In this document: piece by piece, positions 7,795 to 16,156 of the stretch | How positions within the stretch are numbered: position 1 is the stretch's first letter | How the letters are laid out: every line of letters begins with the position of its first letter | NCBI GenBank assembly: GCA_038244815.1 | Contig: JBBRTB010000011.1 | Span: 72,968-136,967 of the forward strand | Direction: 5' to 3' | Source: DASVHS01 sp038244815 | Lineage (GTDB): Bacteria; Acidobacteriota; Thermoanaerobaculia; Gp7-AA8 | Length of the DNA stretch: 64,000 bases | Translations under genes and position numbers: made by a program | Notes under the pieces: generated by a model | The model's database searches: none | Seen by the model: the letters and a program-made list of their open reading frames with translations, nothing else | Told to the model about the DNA's origin: nothing

Positions 7795-10551
7795 TTACCT
7801 CCGCCATTCGTCGATCAGGTTTGCGACCAGTCCGGTCCATCCGGTCTGGTGCGAGGCGCCGAGGCCTTCGCCGGTGTCGCCGTTGAAGTATTCGAAGAAG
7901 AGCAGAAGGTCCTTCCAGTGCGGGTCGTGTGCGAAGAGCTCGGCCTTGCGTGTGCCGCGCGCGCCGTGGACCGGACGATAGCCGTCGCCGTCCGGAAGAA
8001 AGATGTGAATGGAGCGGTCGGCGAGCCGCGCAGCGAGGCCGGTGAGCGTGATCGAATGCGCGGCCGGGGCAGCCGTCGGACCCATGGTCATGCCGCGGGC
8101 GCGTGCGCCGCCGCCGGAGCCTTCGGTCATACGCGCGTCGGCCATGTCCGGATCGATGTGTCTGTCGGTGATCTCGTCCTCGGTCACGTTCACACGTACA
8201 TCGCCTCCGAATGCCTTCTCCAGCTTGCGCAGCGACTCGATCATCAGGAACGTCGTCGGGAACCACACCGGCCCGCGCCAGTTGCTGTTTCCCCCCTTGA
8301 GCCACGTACGCGATTCCGCCGGCTCATATCCGACCGAGGCATCGCCGAACGTGAAGGGATGCGTTTCGTGAAACTTGCTCAGGCTGCGCATCCCGAACGG
8401 AGAGAGGAACTCGTTCGGATCGACGACGCGGCTGAGCAGATGCTGCAACTGATTCTGATCGACGACCGCGAGCACGTGCGTGAAGTCATGGTCGTATACC
8501 ACCGTGGTCACGCAGCGCTCGACGATGTCGCGGCGATGCTTGATGAACCAGTTCATGTTCTCGCGGAAGACCGGGAACGGCTCGATCCATTGCTTTTCCA
8601 GCCGCTCGATCGCGTAGAGGGGAATGAGTCCGACCAGCGAGCGGACGCGGAAGGGGACAGCCGACCCGTCCGGGTAGCGCAGCAGGTCGTAAAAGAAGCC
8701 GTCCTCCTGGTCCCAGAGCGTGCGGTCGCCGCGAAGCATCTTCATGGCCGCGCCGATGTAGACATAGTGCTCGAAGAATTTCGTGGCCAGGCCTTCGTAG
8801 ACCGAATCTTTCCGGGCCAGTTCGAGAGCGATGCGCATCATCACCAGCGAGAACATGCCCATCCAGCCGGTGGCGTCGCTCTGTTCGAGCACCGCGCCGC
8901 CGGGGACCTGGCTGCGATCGAAGAGCGTGATGTTGTCGAGGCCGAGGAAACCGCCTTCGAAGACGTTGTTTCCTTCGCGATCGACCTTGTTCACCCACCA
9001 CGTGAAGTTGAGGAGCAGCTTGTGAAAGCAGCGCTCCAGGAATTCGAGATCCCCCTTGCCGCTGCGGATGCGGTCCATGTTGTAGACGCGCCAGACCGCC
9101 CAGGCCTGAACGGGCGGGTTGAGATCCGAGAACTCCCATTCGTAGGCGGGAATCTGTCCGTTCGGATGCTGGAACTGCTCGAAGAGCATCAGCCAGAGTT
9201 GCTCCTTCGCGTAATGCGGGTCGATGAGCGCGAAGACGACCGCATGGAACGCCAGGTCCCAGGCCGCGAACCACGGGTACTCCCACTTGTCGGGCATCGA
9301 CAGGATGCGCATGGAGTTGAGATGCCGCCACCGATAATTGCGTCCGTGATTGCGCTCCTGGGGCGGGGGATGGGCGGGATCGTCGCCGTCGAGCCAGACG
9401 TCGACGTCGAAGAGATAGCTCTGCTTGCTCCACAACATTCCGGCGAAGGCCTGCCGCTGCACGTTTTTCTCTTCGTCCGATGCCTTCGGCGGATGGATGG
9501 CGGCGTAGAACTCGTCAGCCTCCCGTCGGCGAAGTGCGATGACCTCGGAAACCGTGTAGGTGCCGGCTTCAGCCGGCACTGCACCGCTGTCAGCCGGCGC
9601 CCCCATCGGATGCAGCCGCATTTCCATGACCGCGGCCTGGCCCGGCTCGACGTCGAAGCGCATCCAGCCGCACGCTTTCGTCCCCTGAGCGCGGAGCCCG
9701 CTCGCGTCGCCATGGACGATCCGTCGATCAAACGCGTCCTTGAGCCCGGTCTCGTTCTCGGTGAAGAGAAGCTCGGCTCCGGCGGGCAGCTCCAGCACGT
9801 GCGGGCCGAGGCGGGTGTCGCGCAGCAGACCTTCCAGCGGCGGAGCGTCGCAGTCGTCGGCGAGAAGCGTTTCGCCTTGCGCGCGAATCAGTGGCTTCGA
9901 CTTCGCGCCCGCCCACGACCAGGTGTTGCGGAACCAGAGATTTGGGATGAGATGAATGGGCGCGCGCTCCGGTCCGCGGTTGTGCGCGCTCACGCGAAAC
10001 ACGAGCGACTCCGGCGTCTCCTTGGCCACTTCGATCTCGATGTCGAAGTAGCGCCCATCGTCGAAGATCCCCGTGTCGATCAGCTCGTACTCGGGATCGC
10101 CGTAGCCGCGGCGCCGGTTCTCCTCGATCAGCTGGAGGTACGGGTACTCCCTCTGCGGATACTTGTAGAGCATCCGCTGGTAGGCGTGAGTAGGCAGCGC
10201 GTCGACATAGAAGTAGCACTCTTTGACGTCTTCGCCGTGATTGCCCTCGTTCGGCACGAGGCCGAAGTAGCGCTCCTTGAGAATCGGATCGCGCTCGTTC
10301 CAGAACGCCATCGACCAGCAGAGGATCTGGTAGCGGTCGCAGAATCCGGCGATGCCGTCCTCACCCCAGCGGTAGGCCTTCGATCGGGCCTGGTCGTGCG
10401 GGAAGTAACGCCATGGATCGCTGTCGGCGCTGTAGTCCTCGCGCACCGTGCCCCAGGCCCGATCGGCGAGGTACGGTCCCCAATGGCGCCACCGCGCGAG
10501 CTCATGAGCGTCGCCGGCGAGACGGACGTGCTCCGCGTCGGTGGGAGTCAT
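7795..10551 (-). CDS. GH63-like glucosidase (MGH1-type family)
   Basis: A 918-residue cytoplasmic protein; no signal peptide is seen. It matches the large bacterial glucosidases related to GH63/mannosylglycerate hydrolases, which hydrolyse alpha-glucosides or glycerate-linked sugars. Visible blocks are ADRAWGTVREDYS near the N-terminus, IHLIPNLWFRNTWSW, the (alpha/alpha)6 barrel from about residue 390 (YEWEFSDLNPPVQAWAV) and a C-terminal GNSNWRGPVWFPTTFL block. A -10 box TACACT lies eleven bases before the ATG. A REP-like unit (9554-9600) is translated within the protein around residues 318-333 (reading PADSGAVPAEAGTYTVSE), between two domains, and does not break the frame. The exact substrate cannot be told; trehalose- or glycogen-related sugars are plausible given GlgX nearby. 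Confidence 0.85.
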   Translation of the reverse strand: MTPTDAEHVRLAGDAHELARWRHWGPYLADRAWGTVREDYSADSDPWRYFPHDQARSKAYRWGEDGIAGFCDRYQILCWSMAFWNERDPILKERYFGLVPNEGNHGEDVKECYFYVDALPTHAYQRMLYKYPQREYPYLQLIEENRRRGYGDPEYELIDTGIFDDGRYFDIEIEVAKETPESLVFRVSAHNRGPERAPIHLIPNLWFRNTWSWAGAKSKPLIRAQGETLLADDCDAPPLEGLLRDTRLGPHVLELPAGAELLFTENETGLKDAFDRRIVHGDASGLRAQGTKACGWMRFDVEPGQAAVMEMRLHPMGAPADSGAVPAEAGTYTVSEVIALRRREADEFYAAIHPPKASDEEKNVQRQAFAGMLWSKQSYLFDVDVWLDGDDPAHPPPQERNHGRNYRWRHLNSMRILSMPDKWEYPWFAAWDLAFHAVVFALIDPHYAKEQLWLMLFEQFQHPNGQIPAYEWEFSDLNPPVQAWAVWRVYNMDRIRSGKGDLEFLERCFHKLLLNFTWWVNKVDREGNNVFEGGFLGLDNITLFDRSQVPGGAVLEQSDATGWMGMFSLVMMRIALELARKDSVYEGLATKFFEHYVYIGAAMKMLRGDRTLWDQEDGFFYDLLRYPDGSAVPFRVRSLVGLIPLYAIERLEKQWIEPFPVFRENMNWFIKHRRDIVERCVTTVVYDHDFTHVLAVVDQNQLQHLLSRVVDPNEFLSPFGMRSLSKFHETHPFTFGDASVGYEPAESRTWLKGGNSNWRGPVWFPTTFLMIESLRKLEKAFGGDVRVNVTEDEITDRHIDPDMADARMTEGSGGGARARGMTMGPTAAPAAHSITLTGLAARLADRSIHIFLPDGDGYRPVHGARGTRKAELFAHDPHWKDLLLFFEYFNGDTGEGLGASHQTGWTGLVANLIDEWRR
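9554..9600. repeat. REP-like unit inside the GH63-like gene
   Basis: GTGTAGGTGCCGGCTTCAGC continues to the palindrome arm GCCGGCAC and a second half-unit CAGCCGGCGC. It is the same family as the intergenic copies at 25479 and 51022. The reading frame of the glucosidase passes through it without a stop. Confidence 0.8.
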
Positions 10552-10683
10552 TGGATGGGAGAAGTGTAACGGAGTGGGTCGCCGGTGGCCGGTCCTGGGG
10601 CCGGGAAGCGCTGGCGATGACGCCAGGCGACCCCCCGGGGACCGTCACCTGTGGTAAAAACTTCACCAGGGAGCTGAATCAGG

Positions 10684-11589
10684 ATGCGTCTCGTCACGCG
10701 CGGGGACCTGGACGGTCTAACCAGCGCGGTCATCATTACGATGAAGGAGCCGATCGACGAGATCGTTCTCATTCATCCGCAGGACATCACCGATAAGAAG
10801 GTGGAGATCCGTCCGGACGATATCCTCTCCAACGTTCCGTATCATCCGAACGCCGGCCTCTGGTTCGATCATCATCTGCTGACATCGAGCAACGAGAAGC
10901 CGCCCGAGAATGTCAAGGGGCGCTATCGCCTGTCGCCATCCGCGGCGCGGCTGGTGTACGAGTACTATCTGGAGAAGTATCCCGGCGATCCCGAGCTGGA
11001 ACGCCTGGCGCCGCTCGTCGACGCCACCGACCGCGTCGACGCGGCGCAGCTCACGCCCGACGACGTCAACGATCCTCAGAACTACATCCTCCTCGGTTTC
11101 ACCATCGACAACCGCTCGGGCCTGGGATCGTTTCATTCGTACTTCAACGAGCTGGTGGAGGCGTTGAAGACGATGCCCGTCGAAGCGATCATGCAGTTGC
11201 CGAGAGTGAGGGAGCGCGTGGAGCGTCTGAAACACGAGCAGAGCGAGTTCACGCACCTGCTCAAGCGGAACAGCTTCCAGCTCAACAACGTCGTCATCAC
11301 GGATCTCCGTGAGATCGAGCGCCTCCCCGCCGGAAACCGCTTTCTGATCTACACGCTCTTCCCCGACTCGAACGTGTCGCTGCGCGTGCACTGGGGACCT
11401 TCGCACAACAGCGTGATCGCGGCGGTCGGCCACAGCATCTTCAACCGCACCTGCAAGACGTCGGTCGGCGAGCTCATGTCGCGCTTCGGCGGCGGAGGCC
11501 ACCGGGGAGCGGGAACGTGCGTCCTGCCGCTCGAGAACGCCGCGGACGCCATCGACGAGATCCTGTTCGAGCTGCAGGCGAACGGATGA
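10684..11589 (+). CDS. DHH/DHHA1-family phosphoesterase
   Basis: A 301-residue protein of the DHH superfamily. LVTRGDLDGLTSAVI supplies the first metal-binding Asp pair, WFDHHLL the DHH motif, and RFGGGGHRGAGTC the DHHA1 substrate-binding motif. Family members act on cyclic or oligo-nucleotides (NrnA) or on inorganic polyphosphate. The family is clear but the substrate is not. AGGGAG lies about ten bases before the ATG, and TAAAAA (extended by TGTGG) could be the -10 box 25 bases further up. The next gene overlaps its stop codon by four bases. Confidence 0.85.
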   Translation: MRLVTRGDLDGLTSAVIITMKEPIDEIVLIHPQDITDKKVEIRPDDILSNVPYHPNAGLWFDHHLLTSSNEKPPENVKGRYRLSPSAARLVYEYYLEKYPGDPELERLAPLVDATDRVDAAQLTPDDVNDPQNYILLGFTIDNRSGLGSFHSYFNELVEALKTMPVEAIMQLPRVRERVERLKHEQSEFTHLLKRNSFQLNNVVITDLREIERLPAGNRFLIYTLFPDSNVSLRVHWGPSHNSVIAAVGHSIFNRTCKTSVGELMSRFGGGGHRGAGTCVLPLENAADAIDEILFELQANG

Positions 11590-12050
11590 AGCGGCTGGCA
11601 GCGTTGTTCGCCTTCGTGCTGGCCGGTTGCACCACCGTGTCGAACGGGCCGATGCAGCGCGTACTCGTGGACAGCGAGCCGCGTGGCGCCGTCGTGCTGG
11701 TGCGGAACTGCGGGGCGTTCGCATCGAAGGAAGTGAAGACCCCGGGCGTGGCCTGGGTCAGCCGCCGCTCGACGCAATGCGAGCTCGTCTTCCGCAAGCC
11801 GTACTACGAAGAGCAGCGCGTGAAGCTGCGCCGGCGGACCGCCCGGAGCCTGTCGCGCTACGGAACGGCCGCGGACATCCTGTTCGATGCGTCGAACGAC
11901 TTCGAGGACATGGCCCTCGGCGCGGCGTTCATGCTTCCCAGCTTCGCCATCGACGCCGCCAGCGGCGCCATGTTCGAGCTCCAGCCGAGCGACGTCTTCA
12001 CCGATCTCGTCCCGGCACGGCAGGACTGGCGCGACGGGAAGACGCCGTAA
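11586..12050 (+). CDS. small lipoprotein of unknown function
   Basis: A 154-residue protein with a lipoprotein signal peptide; the lipobox reads LAGC with the cysteine near residue 14. The mature part has a PEGA-like start (VDSEPRGAVVLVRNCG), which is often found in surface proteins, then basic residues and a hydrophobic C-terminal half (MALGAAFMLPSFAIDAASG) that may sit on or in the membrane. ATG at 11586 overlaps the stop of the DHH gene (ATGA), so translation is coupled. Function unknown. Confidence 0.75.
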   Translation: MKRLAALFAFVLAGCTTVSNGPMQRVLVDSEPRGAVVLVRNCGAFASKEVKTPGVAWVSRRSTQCELVFRKPYYEEQRVKLRRRTARSLSRYGTAADILFDASNDFEDMALGAAFMLPSFAIDAASGAMFELQPSDVFTDLVPARQDWRDGKTP

Positions 12051-12078
12051 CATAACGCGCCATTCCGACCTTGGGACG

Positions 12079-12540
12079 TCACCACCGGTTGAACGCGGGG
12101 TGTCCCTCTTTGACGGCGACGAAAGTCCCGCGGCAGGTCGCGGTGATCTTGCCGTTCGCTTCGAGCGTGGCCTCGACGGTGGCTCGATCGTCCGTCGACT
12201 CGACGACGTGCGCGCGCAGATGCAGCGGCACATCCATCGGCGTCGGCCGGTTCAGTTTCACGTGAAAGTCGGCGGTGACCGTGTATGGCGGACGCGTGGC
12301 GCCGCTCTTCTTCATGAGATGCACCGCCGCGGTCCAGTTGCTGTGGCAGTCGAGCAGCGCGCCGCAGATGCCGCCGTTGAGCACGTTCTCGAAGGCCAGG
12401 TGGTGGGGCTGGGGGCGCCACTCGCAGACCAGCTCGTCGCCTTCCTCGATGCTGCGGATGCGCAGGCCTTTTTCATTCGACGGTCCGCAGCCGAAGCAGC
12501 GGTTTTGCGGCGCATACGTCTCCTGAACGCTCTTCTTCAT
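12079..12540 (-). CDS. PaaI-family hotdog thioesterase
   Basis: A 153-residue hotdog-fold protein. The N-terminal CFGCGPSNEKGLRI and the helix motif FENVLNGGICGALLDCHSNW match the PaaI-like thioesterases, which cleave acyl-CoA or acyl-ACP thioesters. TADFHVKLNRPTP is the central strand typical of the fold. The start overlaps the stop of the ACP phosphodiesterase-like gene by four bases, making this the last gene of a four-gene operon. The substrate is unknown; an acyl-ACP link is suggested by the neighbour. Confidence 0.85.
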   Translation of the reverse strand: MKKSVQETYAPQNRCFGCGPSNEKGLRIRSIEEGDELVCEWRPQPHHLAFENVLNGGICGALLDCHSNWTAAVHLMKKSGATRPPYTVTADFHVKLNRPTPMDVPLHLRAHVVESTDDRATVEATLEANGKITATCRGTFVAVKEGHPAFNRW

Positions 12541-13121
12541 GCGCGCGATCGTATCGCGTTCACGTGGGCGACGACATCGGGGAAAAACGCCCGGAAGTGC
12601 CGCTGAAGCTCGTCACGACGGTCGGTGAGGAGACTCACCGCGCTTTCCAGCCGCGGCGCGCGCGAGAGACGGCGCGATATGTTGCGCAGCGCGGTCTCGA
12701 TGCCGCTCAAGTCCGTATACGACTGCAGCCAGCGGCCGTCGCGCATCCGTTCGTAGACGAAAGGCAGATGACCGGGCATCTCGCCGACGAATGGATCGAG
12801 CGTGCGGTACACGCGGTCGATGAAATCCTCGCGGCTCTCGCTCGTGTAGTCGTCCCAGTGGCGCGAGAGCAGGTGATCGAGGAACACATCGCCGATCACC
12901 CGCGAATAGTGACCGTGACCGGCGGCGATGATGCGCCGGATCGCCGCCACTTCGGGATGCGTGTCCGTGAATTCGTCGACGCTGCGGTGCTCGGCGATTC
13001 CTTTGCGCACCCCGGGCGTGAATCGATCGCCCAGCCCTCCTTTGACGAAGTCTCCCGCCAGATTTCCCAGCAACGACTCCGGCGAATCCTCGGCCAGAAA
13101 GAGATGGGCCAGGAAGTTCAT
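12537..13121 (-). CDS. acyl carrier protein phosphodiesterase AcpH-like
   Basis: A 194-residue protein beginning MNFLAHLFLAEDSPESLLGN, the AcpH (ACP phosphodiesterase) signature. Further metal-binding-type motifs are GIAEHRSVDEFTDTHPE and GDVFLDHLLSRHW, all HD-like His/Asp pairs. AcpH removes the 4'-phosphopantetheine group from holo-ACP. ATG at 13121 overlaps the stop of the upstream gene by four bases, and its stop overlaps the PaaI-like start. A longer ORF in the same frame to 14516 is antisense-free shadow of the upstream gene in another frame, so I truncated it here. Confidence 0.85.
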   Translation of the reverse strand: MNFLAHLFLAEDSPESLLGNLAGDFVKGGLGDRFTPGVRKGIAEHRSVDEFTDTHPEVAAIRRIIAAGHGHYSRVIGDVFLDHLLSRHWDDYTSESREDFIDRVYRTLDPFVGEMPGHLPFVYERMRDGRWLQSYTDLSGIETALRNISRRLSRAPRLESAVSLLTDRRDELQRHFRAFFPDVVAHVNAIRSRA

Positions 13122-14548
13122 TCGAAGCGCACCGATCCGTCGTCCGCGCGCATGGCCGTCGGCGCGTACTGCCCGATGAGCGTGCGGTCCCACCACACAC
13201 CGCTGCGGGCCTTCTCCTGGCGCGAGCTGAACCAGTACTGCCACAACACCACGCGAATCGCCTTCGGGCCCTTCGGAAACGGATTCCCGCGGAACAGTTC
13301 CAGCACCGGCGGACTGTTCTCGAGCAGACGCACCTCGGTGTTCATCACCCACGGATTCTCGTCGATCGTTCCGAGAGAGGCGAACCAGAGGTTCCAGTCG
13401 AAGCGCGGCTGATAGGGTGCGTAGATCCCCGGCCGCTCCCGCACGTCCTGCGGCTTGTAGCGGAACGGATAAGGCGTCCAGTGCTCCAGGTCGGTCGTTC
13501 CCTGAAACTCGATCTCGTACCGCGCGCGCGTCATCACCGCGAACAATCCGTAGTTGTTCACGATCCGGAATGGCGCCAGCGGGGTGGCTGCGCGCGGGTA
13601 GAAGAACATGACGATCGACATGATGAAGAAGCTGATGAGGATGGTGACGCTGACGTAGGATCGGCTGTCCAGCCGCTCCGGATCCGCCGCAGGGCCGGCG
13701 TGATGTTGGTGGAGATCCCGGTCGTCGAGCAGCAGGAATCCCAGGCTCAGCACCAGGTAGTTGAGAAACGCATAGTTCGCGGTGAGGATGATCCCGATCT
13801 GCAACGGCGTGGTGATCAGAAAGCAGATCAGCCGCGAGCGCTTTGGCAGAAATACGAGCCAGACGACGAACAGCTCGACGATGAGCGTCGTCGCCGCCGT
13901 GAACGCATGAAACGGATGCGGCCAGTGCTGCACGTACCACCCCAGCCACGCCGGCAGCGGCCCGTTTTCGTAATACTTGTCCATGGCCGTCAGATGGCGC
14001 CACTGCTCCTCTCCGCTCAGGATCTTCACGAGCCCCGACTCGAAGTAGATCCGGAACCACTCCCATTGCAGGAGAAACAGGGCCATGCGCGCCGGCGGAT
14101 GTTGGACGTCGAGCCCGGGCCGCAGGCCGCGCGGCGCGAAGAAAAGGGACAGAAACGCGGCCTCCAGCAGCATTCCGTCGGACTGGTACGACGAGAAATC
14201 CTGAGCCGCGGAGACGAACGACAGAAAACAGATACCGGCGACGGCGATCGACAGGCGCGGCCAGAGGTTGAACACGATCGCCAGCGACGCCGCGATGCCG
14301 ATGCAGACGACGACGCTCATGGCTCGGTCGCCCGCGCCGAACCAGAACAGTGACGGGATGTACCAGTACGCCTTCGCGCCGACGGCCTTGTGCGCGTTCA
14401 CGAGATAGGCGGCCGCGGGGAGAATTCCGTCCGGTCCGATGAGCCCGTGGATCTGGAAGTAGAGCGAGTAGAACGCGGAGAAGAAGATGAGGCCGAGGCA
14501 GCGGAGAAAGATCCACCGCGCGCGGAGGAACGTCACTCGATCTTCCAT
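13118..14548 (-). CDS. lipase maturation factor (LMF1)-like membrane protein
   Basis: A 476-residue protein with about eight to ten membrane helices in its first 300 residues and a soluble C-terminal part. Diagnostic blocks of the LMF family are VNNYGLFAVMTRARYEIEFQ, the YQPRFDWNLWFASLG motif and LFRGNPFPKGPKAIRV. In vertebrates LMF1 acts in the ER on secreted lipases; bacterial members are widespread with no settled role. The start lies 16 bases inside the end of the STT3-like gene, so the two are coupled. Pairing with a glycosyltransferase and with ACP-related genes hints at envelope protein or lipid maturation, which is inference. Confidence 0.88.
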   Translation of the reverse strand: MEDRVTFLRARWIFLRCLGLIFFSAFYSLYFQIHGLIGPDGILPAAAYLVNAHKAVGAKAYWYIPSLFWFGAGDRAMSVVVCIGIAASLAIVFNLWPRLSIAVAGICFLSFVSAAQDFSSYQSDGMLLEAAFLSLFFAPRGLRPGLDVQHPPARMALFLLQWEWFRIYFESGLVKILSGEEQWRHLTAMDKYYENGPLPAWLGWYVQHWPHPFHAFTAATTLIVELFVVWLVFLPKRSRLICFLITTPLQIGIILTANYAFLNYLVLSLGFLLLDDRDLHQHHAGPAADPERLDSRSYVSVTILISFFIMSIVMFFYPRAATPLAPFRIVNNYGLFAVMTRARYEIEFQGTTDLEHWTPYPFRYKPQDVRERPGIYAPYQPRFDWNLWFASLGTIDENPWVMNTEVRLLENSPPVLELFRGNPFPKGPKAIRVVLWQYWFSSRQEKARSGVWWDRTLIGQYAPTAMRADDGSVRFE

Positions 14549-16107
14549 ATCGAAACCGCCGCGTCGCTCAGGCGGACAAAGCCGGGGATGCGCTCGCCGC
14601 CGTAAAGCCGCGACCAGACCGTCCGGCCTGCCAGTCGTGTGCGCAAATAGAGCTGGGGATCGACCCCGATCGTCGCGGCGGTGGCCGGGACGTAGGCCGG
14701 ATGCGGCAGTACGAGGTAACGGACGCCGCGATCGCGGCAGTACTGCAGCAGCGTGGCCTGGCGCGTGGAGAGCATCGCCGAGATGGCATCGGTGAACACG
14801 TTCTCATCGGGCATGGAGCCGAAGTTGTCGATGATCACGGGCTTGTCGCCGAGAACGTCGATGGCGTGTCCGAGCGACCAGGGTGCCAGGACCCGCCCGC
14901 GTGGGAGCGGCTGCAGCTGTTCGGCCACGACGCGATACTCCTCGTTCGACGGCTCGGGCGATCGGAACGTGTAGACGTCGTAGACGACGGGCGGAACGAG
15001 GACCAGCAGCGCCGCGAGCCAGGCGGTCTTTCGTTCGGCGACGAACAGCGCTCCTCCCACCGCGAACAGCGCGATGGCCACGACGAGAAACCGCCGGCTC
15101 GACAGCGCCAGCGCGAGATACACGATCGCGAACAGCGCGACGGTGCGATGCCTGCGCCACACCAGCGGCGCGAAGAGAGCGCCGCCGGTGAGATTCGCGA
15201 TGTCCGTGCCCGCGTATCCGGCGTGATGAAACATCGGCTGAAACTCCAGGATCGAGGAAAGCCACGGATCGCCGCCGAAGAATCGCAGTCCCACCAACGC
15301 CTGCGGAGTGATGAGAGCGATCGCACCACCGGCGGCGAGCGCGATCGCCCGTGAGGTCCGCGTGGCCAGACCGCACGCCAGCGCGGCGCCGGAGAGCATC
15401 GCCACGTGCGGATATCCGAGGAACCATGCCGAGTCCGGGTAGCCGGAAGGGCGGGTCAGGCGGTAGAGAAGAACGACCGCGGCCGCGATCGCGAACGCTT
15501 TCGCTCCCTCCCGGTGGTCGTCGGAGAAGAAGATGGACACGAACGCCACGCCGGCAGCGACGAAGAGGGCTGTCTGCACGAGCAGCGCGACCGCGATCGC
15601 TGCGCCGAGCGCGATCCCCTGGCGCCGCGACGCGAACAAGACGATCGCGAGCAGGAGCAACGGCTCGACGTAGTGATGATCGATGTGGCCCCGGCTCGAG
15701 ACGCCGATGAGATACGGCGACAGCGCCAGCGTCAGGCCGCCCGTCGCTGCCGCGAGCGCGCCATATCGAGTCAGAAACCATGTGACGCAACCGGTAAACA
15801 ACGCGAAGAAGAGCGGCGGAACGAATCCGAGGCCCGACGCTCGAAGCCCGAGTCCTCGAACGACGCCGCCCAGGGCCACGTCGTAGAGCGGAGGCCAGGG
15901 ACAGAAAAGCCCGCTCACGCCGCGGTCGGGATCGGGATCGAGCACGCGCGGGAGGTGTTTCGCTGAAAACGTGATGCGCTCGAGGTGGTAGAGATCGTCG
16001 AACGGCGGAATCGCACCTCCTGCCAGACGCATCAGCAGTGCGATCGCGAAGATCGTGAGCGACAGACCCAGTGCCAGCCTCTTGCGTTCCGTGCTCGTTT
16101 CCTTCAC
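14533..16107 (-). CDS. STT3/PglB-like GT-C glycosyltransferase
   Basis: A 524-residue protein with about eleven to thirteen membrane helices. The first external loop has PPFDDLYHLERITFS, the DxD-type motif placed as in STT3/PglB. Loop motifs FCPWPPLYDVAL and RGHIDHHYVEPLL correspond to the second acidic site of the STT3 fold. The C-terminal block VLAPWSLGHAIDVLGDKPVI resembles the WWDYG region of oligosaccharyltransferases but lacks the exact WWD. The family transfers glycans from lipid carriers to proteins or lipids at the membrane. The GTG start at 16107 has a TTGACC/AAACTA-like promoter upstream. It heads the four-gene operon. Confidence 0.75.
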   Translation of the reverse strand: MKETSTERKRLALGLSLTIFAIALLMRLAGGAIPPFDDLYHLERITFSAKHLPRVLDPDPDRGVSGLFCPWPPLYDVALGGVVRGLGLRASGLGFVPPLFFALFTGCVTWFLTRYGALAAATGGLTLALSPYLIGVSSRGHIDHHYVEPLLLLAIVLFASRRQGIALGAAIAVALLVQTALFVAAGVAFVSIFFSDDHREGAKAFAIAAAVVLLYRLTRPSGYPDSAWFLGYPHVAMLSGAALACGLATRTSRAIALAAGGAIALITPQALVGLRFFGGDPWLSSILEFQPMFHHAGYAGTDIANLTGGALFAPLVWRRHRTVALFAIVYLALALSSRRFLVVAIALFAVGGALFVAERKTAWLAALLVLVPPVVYDVYTFRSPEPSNEEYRVVAEQLQPLPRGRVLAPWSLGHAIDVLGDKPVIIDNFGSMPDENVFTDAISAMLSTRQATLLQYCRDRGVRYLVLPHPAYVPATAATIGVDPQLYLRTRLAGRTVWSRLYGGERIPGFVRLSDAAVSIWKIE

Positions 16108-16156
16108 TCTAGTTTCGTCGTCAGTCCAGGACGGTCAAAAACAACCAGGAGCCCCA

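Noticed and set aside
7654..10569. Long forward ORF antisense to the GH63-like gene
   Set aside because: Its translation is Arg/Ala/His-rich with no domain, and it mirrors a well-supported gene; such shadows are expected in GC-rich DNA.
12537..14516. A single 659-residue ORF that could be a fusion of an unknown protein with AcpH
   Set aside because: Its first 465 residues are a frame shadow of the LMF-like gene; the AcpH start at 13121 with an ATGA overlap explains the rest.
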